Below, piece after piece: positions 37,094 through 39,754 of a stretch of 39,754 nucleotides of DNA. This DNA is from an uncultured Pirellulales bacterium (GTDB lineage: Bacteria; Planctomycetota; Planctomycetia; Pirellulales; Lacipirellulaceae), in assembly GCA_947258835.1 (NCBI GenBank), contig CAMYJY010000018.1, positions 1 to 39,754 of the forward strand, written 5' to 3'. The position numbers and the translations under genes are program-made. The notes beneath the pieces are model-generated. The model searched no databases, had not been told where the DNA came from, and worked only from the letters and a program-made list of their open reading frames with translations. Positions within the stretch are counted from its first letter, which is position 1; the number at the start of each line of letters is the position of its first letter.

Positions 37094-39754
37094 ATGCGCA
37101 GCTACCCTTCTTGTTGGAATAAAACGCTCGCCCAACTTGGCTTTCGCCGCAAACGCAGAAAGTCTCATCCAAAAGAGAGCCCACGCTTCCACAGACGCCA
37201 TAGGCTGGAGTGCTTGGAGTCCCGGCAGATGCTCGCTGCGGACACGCTGTGGGTGGATACCTTGACCGACAACCCGGACTTGGGGCTCACTCTCCGTGAG
37301 GCACTGGTGGCAGCCAATGATGGCGACCTCCACGGCGAAGTCGATCAGATTCGGTTTATGGAAAACCTCTCTGGTGGTACTCTGGAACTGACTGGAGGCC
37401 AGCTCTCGATAGACAGTGACGTCGAGATTATTGGTTTGGGCCAGGATGCATTGACGATTGATGCTCAAGGCAACAGTCGCGTGTTTTATGTTCCTGCCGA
37501 TACGGAAGCATCCATTCAAGACCTGACCATCACGGGTGGCTCCAGCAGCTATGGCGGCGGCATCTACAATCGGGGCGATCTGACGCTGGATTCCGTGACC
37601 GTCTATGACAACACAGCTACAAGGTATGGCGGAGGAATTTACTTCTACGGGGACGACCTCGTGGTCAAGCGTTCTTCGATCTTAAACAACGAAGCGGGAT
37701 ATACCGCAGGTGGTATTTACGCCCGCTATGCTGATTCCGTGAGGATCGACTCCAGCACCGTTGCTGGCAATCAAGCACGGTACGATGGTGGGTTGAATCT
37801 AACACACGTCGTGGATATCGACATCAGCAATAGTACCATCTCCGGCAACATTGGCACGCAATATAGAGGTGGGATTTACTATTATGCCACGCCATATCGT
37901 GCGGGCTCCCATGTTTTTCGCAATCTGACGATCACGGACAACAACAGCAACTCCCAACCTGGTGCCGGTATCTTTCTGGCAACCAACAGCCAAACATTGG
38001 AGCTGTACAACTCCATTGTGGCGGACAATGTCGGCACCACGGATGGCGGATCGGCCACGGATATCCGTGGGGCTTTCCATCCCGATAGTTCGCACAACCT
38101 GATTGGCGTTAGCAGCGCGGGCACGGGCATTGTCCATGATACAAATGACAACCAAGTGGGCACCAGCTCGAATCCACTCGATCCCGGCCTACTGGCCCTG
38201 GGGGAATACGGCGGTCCCACGCAGACCCACGCGCTGCAGCCAAATAGCTTGGCGGTCAACACAGGTTCGTCAACAGAAATGCTCGATCAACGTGGTTTCC
38301 CACGCAACGTCGGCGGATTCGACATCGGCGCGGTTGAGCTGTGGGAGGGTGAGCCGCCGGCGGAGCCGCCGGTCGATTTGATTGTCTCCAGTATTGTGGA
38401 CACCTTCGACGGCAATTATGCCCACGGTGAGCTAACCCTCCGCGAGGCGGTCGCTATCGCCAACTTCCGCTCTGGCAGCGACACGATTACCTTTGACGCG
38501 AGTGTGTTCACTGGCGGTAGTGCCAGCCGGATTCGCCTAACCCAAGGGGAAGTTAGGATCACCGAGACGCTCACGATCGATGCCTCTACGGGGACGGGAG
38601 TCGTCATCAGCGGCGACGCGGACGATGACGACATCTTGGTAGCTGGCACGCTGATCACCGACGTCACGGCGAGCTTGGACGCCAACGTGCTGAGCGACAA
38701 CACCCGCGTGTTCAACTTTTCGTCTCCCGCCGGCGATCTGACGCTGGAGAACCTGACCATCACCGGTGGACGCACCACCGACTTCTCCGAGGATGGCGGC
38801 GGCATCCGCTTTGGATCAAACGACCCGACTTCTCCGAGGATGGCGGCGGCATCCGCTTTGGATCAAACGACGCACTCACCGTTACCGATAGCCTGATCAG
38901 CGGCAATAGCACCGTCGATTATTTGGACTCGGACTACGGCTATCAGGCGCACGGCGGCGGCATCGCCACGGATTCCGGTGCGGTAACACTCATTGGCAGC
39001 ACGGTCAGCGGCAACCACACCACGGGTTTTGGGGCCCATGGCGGCGGCATCTACAATGATTCTGGTTTGGTGACACTCATCGATAGCACAGTCAGCGACA
39101 ACAGCATCACGGGGGAGGATGCCTATGGCGGTGGGTTGTACACCTATTCCGGCACAATCGTCCTGACGGGCAGTACAATTAGCGGCAACAGCACGAGCGG
39201 CAGCAGTGAGGCCGATGGCGGCGGCATCTTTAATGATTCGGGGATAACGCGTCTCACCAGCAGCACGATCAGCGACAACCACAGCAGTGGGGATGGCGGC
39301 GGCATTGGCACGCGTTATGGTTCGGTAACGCTGACCAGCAGCACGATCAGCGGCAACAGTACCACGGGTGCAGGTCATGGCGGCGGTATTTACACCGCTA
39401 CGGGTAAGCAAAGTTACTCGACTTCCGGTCGAGTAAGTCTCACCAACAGCACGGTCAGCGGCAACAGCAGCGGCGGCCATGGCGGCGGCATCGCTTCGGG
39501 TGGCGACCCCACTTGGCGTGAATCTATTTCCAATAGCCACGTAGTAAAGCTGAATAACAGCACGGTCAGCGACAACGAGGCGGCGGGCACTGGGGGCGGG
39601 GTCTATGTCTTTGACCACACGAGCAACCCACGCATCACGCTGGAGAACTCGATCGTCGCGGGCAATCGAGACCACAAAGCTCCCGAAAATAGTGGCACCC
39701 CCAGCGATTTGGTCCCCGACCCCGACAGCACGCTGAACCTGGGCTCCATCGTGA
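37094..39754 (+). pseudogene. Giant CSLREA/parallel beta-helix surface protein, frameshifted by a 47-bp duplication; continues beyond the window
   Basis: ATG 37094, with GGAG at 37082-37085, opens a protein with a basic N-terminus and the LEPR-XLL-like motif LESRQMLAA (41-49). Then come a CSLREA-like segment (LGLTLREALVAAND), a beta-helix with GGGIYN-type turns, and a region typical of choice-of-anchor Q proteins (LDPGLLALGEYGGPTQTHAL to GGFDIGAVELW). A second CSLREA segment (ELTLREAVAIAN) and another beta-helix start follow. An exact 47-bp tandem duplication at 38778-38871 shifts the frame, and translation stops at 38894-38896. In the restored frame, nine further GGGI/STVSGN repeats run on to the end of the window without a stop. 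Such repeats resemble polymorphic outer membrane protein repeats and suggest a secreted or cell-surface adhesin-like fibre. It may be truncated, phase-variable or a sequence error. Confidence 0.75.
38778..38871 (+). repeat. Exact 47-bp tandem duplication causing the frameshift
   Basis: The 47-base segment beginning CCGACTTCTCCGAGGATGG and ending GGATCAAACGAC occurs twice with no differences (38778-38824 and 38825-38871). 47 is not a multiple of three. Before it the protein reads TTDFSEDGGGIRFGSND, and after the second copy the same sentence continues as ALTVTDSLISGNS in a different frame. Confidence 0.95.

Noticed and set aside
38863..39675. Antisense ORF over the beta-helix repeats
   Set aside because: Mirror of a repeat-rich coding sequence with Ala/Asp-rich low-complexity translation.

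Overview
The window reads as a chromosomal segment of a planctomycete, probably of the Pirellulales type (inference). Evidence: two exported proteins carry an N-terminal LEPR-XLL-like motif (LEQRLALSA at 1229-2398, LESRQMLAA at 37094 onward). A planctomycete-style ECF sigma sequence of the kind usually found next to Ser/Thr kinase/TPR genes lies at 2401-3783. The ribosomal proteins L17 and S8 carry lineage-type insertions, and there are large CSLREA/beta-helix surface proteins. The DNA is moderately GC-rich, and the spaces between genes are unusually full of dispersed repeats.

Layout. 1-4.3 kb: a CorA-family divalent cation transporter, then, on the minus strand, a chimeric sigma-region-2/TPR gene closely followed by a LEPR-XLL exported protein. 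4.3-13.8 kb: an efflux neighbourhood with a TolC-like outer membrane protein (minus), a cysteine-rich secreted protein with a possible small overlapping ORF (plus), an orphan nucleotidyltransferase-fold protein, a membrane fusion protein-RND pump operon (minus), and a divergent NodT-type outer membrane lipoprotein (plus). 13.8-14.6 kb: exodeoxyribonuclease III (minus). 14.8-32.9 kb: one long S10-spc-alpha ribosomal cluster in the order rpsJ, rplC, rplD, rplW, rplB, rpsS, rplV, rpsC, rplP, rpmC, rpsQ, rplN, rplX, rplE, rpsN, rpsH, rplF, rplR, rpsE, rplO, secY, adk, map, rpmJ, rpsM, rpsK, rpsD, rpoA, rplQ. rpmD (L30) and infA (IF-1) are missing from their usual places. A good sigma70-like promoter lies upstream of rpsJ. 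33-36.6 kb: a putative HExxH metallopeptidase, a lipoprotein, and a class II fructose-bisphosphate aldolase with an extended -10 promoter and a hairpin terminator. 37.1 kb to the end: a giant CSLREA/parallel beta-helix surface protein that runs off the window.

The most unusual aspects are as follows. (1) An exact 47-bp tandem duplication (38778-38871) frameshifts the giant surface protein; removing one copy restores an open frame to the end of the window. (2) A conserved structured intergenic element begins ACTCAAACTGAAAA. It occurs three times inside the ribosomal cluster (before rpsQ, rpsE and rpmJ) and twice supplies the stop codon of the upstream gene. (3) A roughly 90-bp dispersed element with core GAGCGGTAGCTCGC and a GC-rich hairpin tail occurs about seven times, once inside the N-terminal coding region of the TolC-like protein. 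(4) A sigma factor has been cut at region 4 and joined to TPRs. (5) Several tandem repeat arrays sit between essential ribosomal genes.

No tRNA, rRNA, CRISPR array, intact insertion sequence or phage gene was seen. All functional calls come from reading the sequence; no searches were run.
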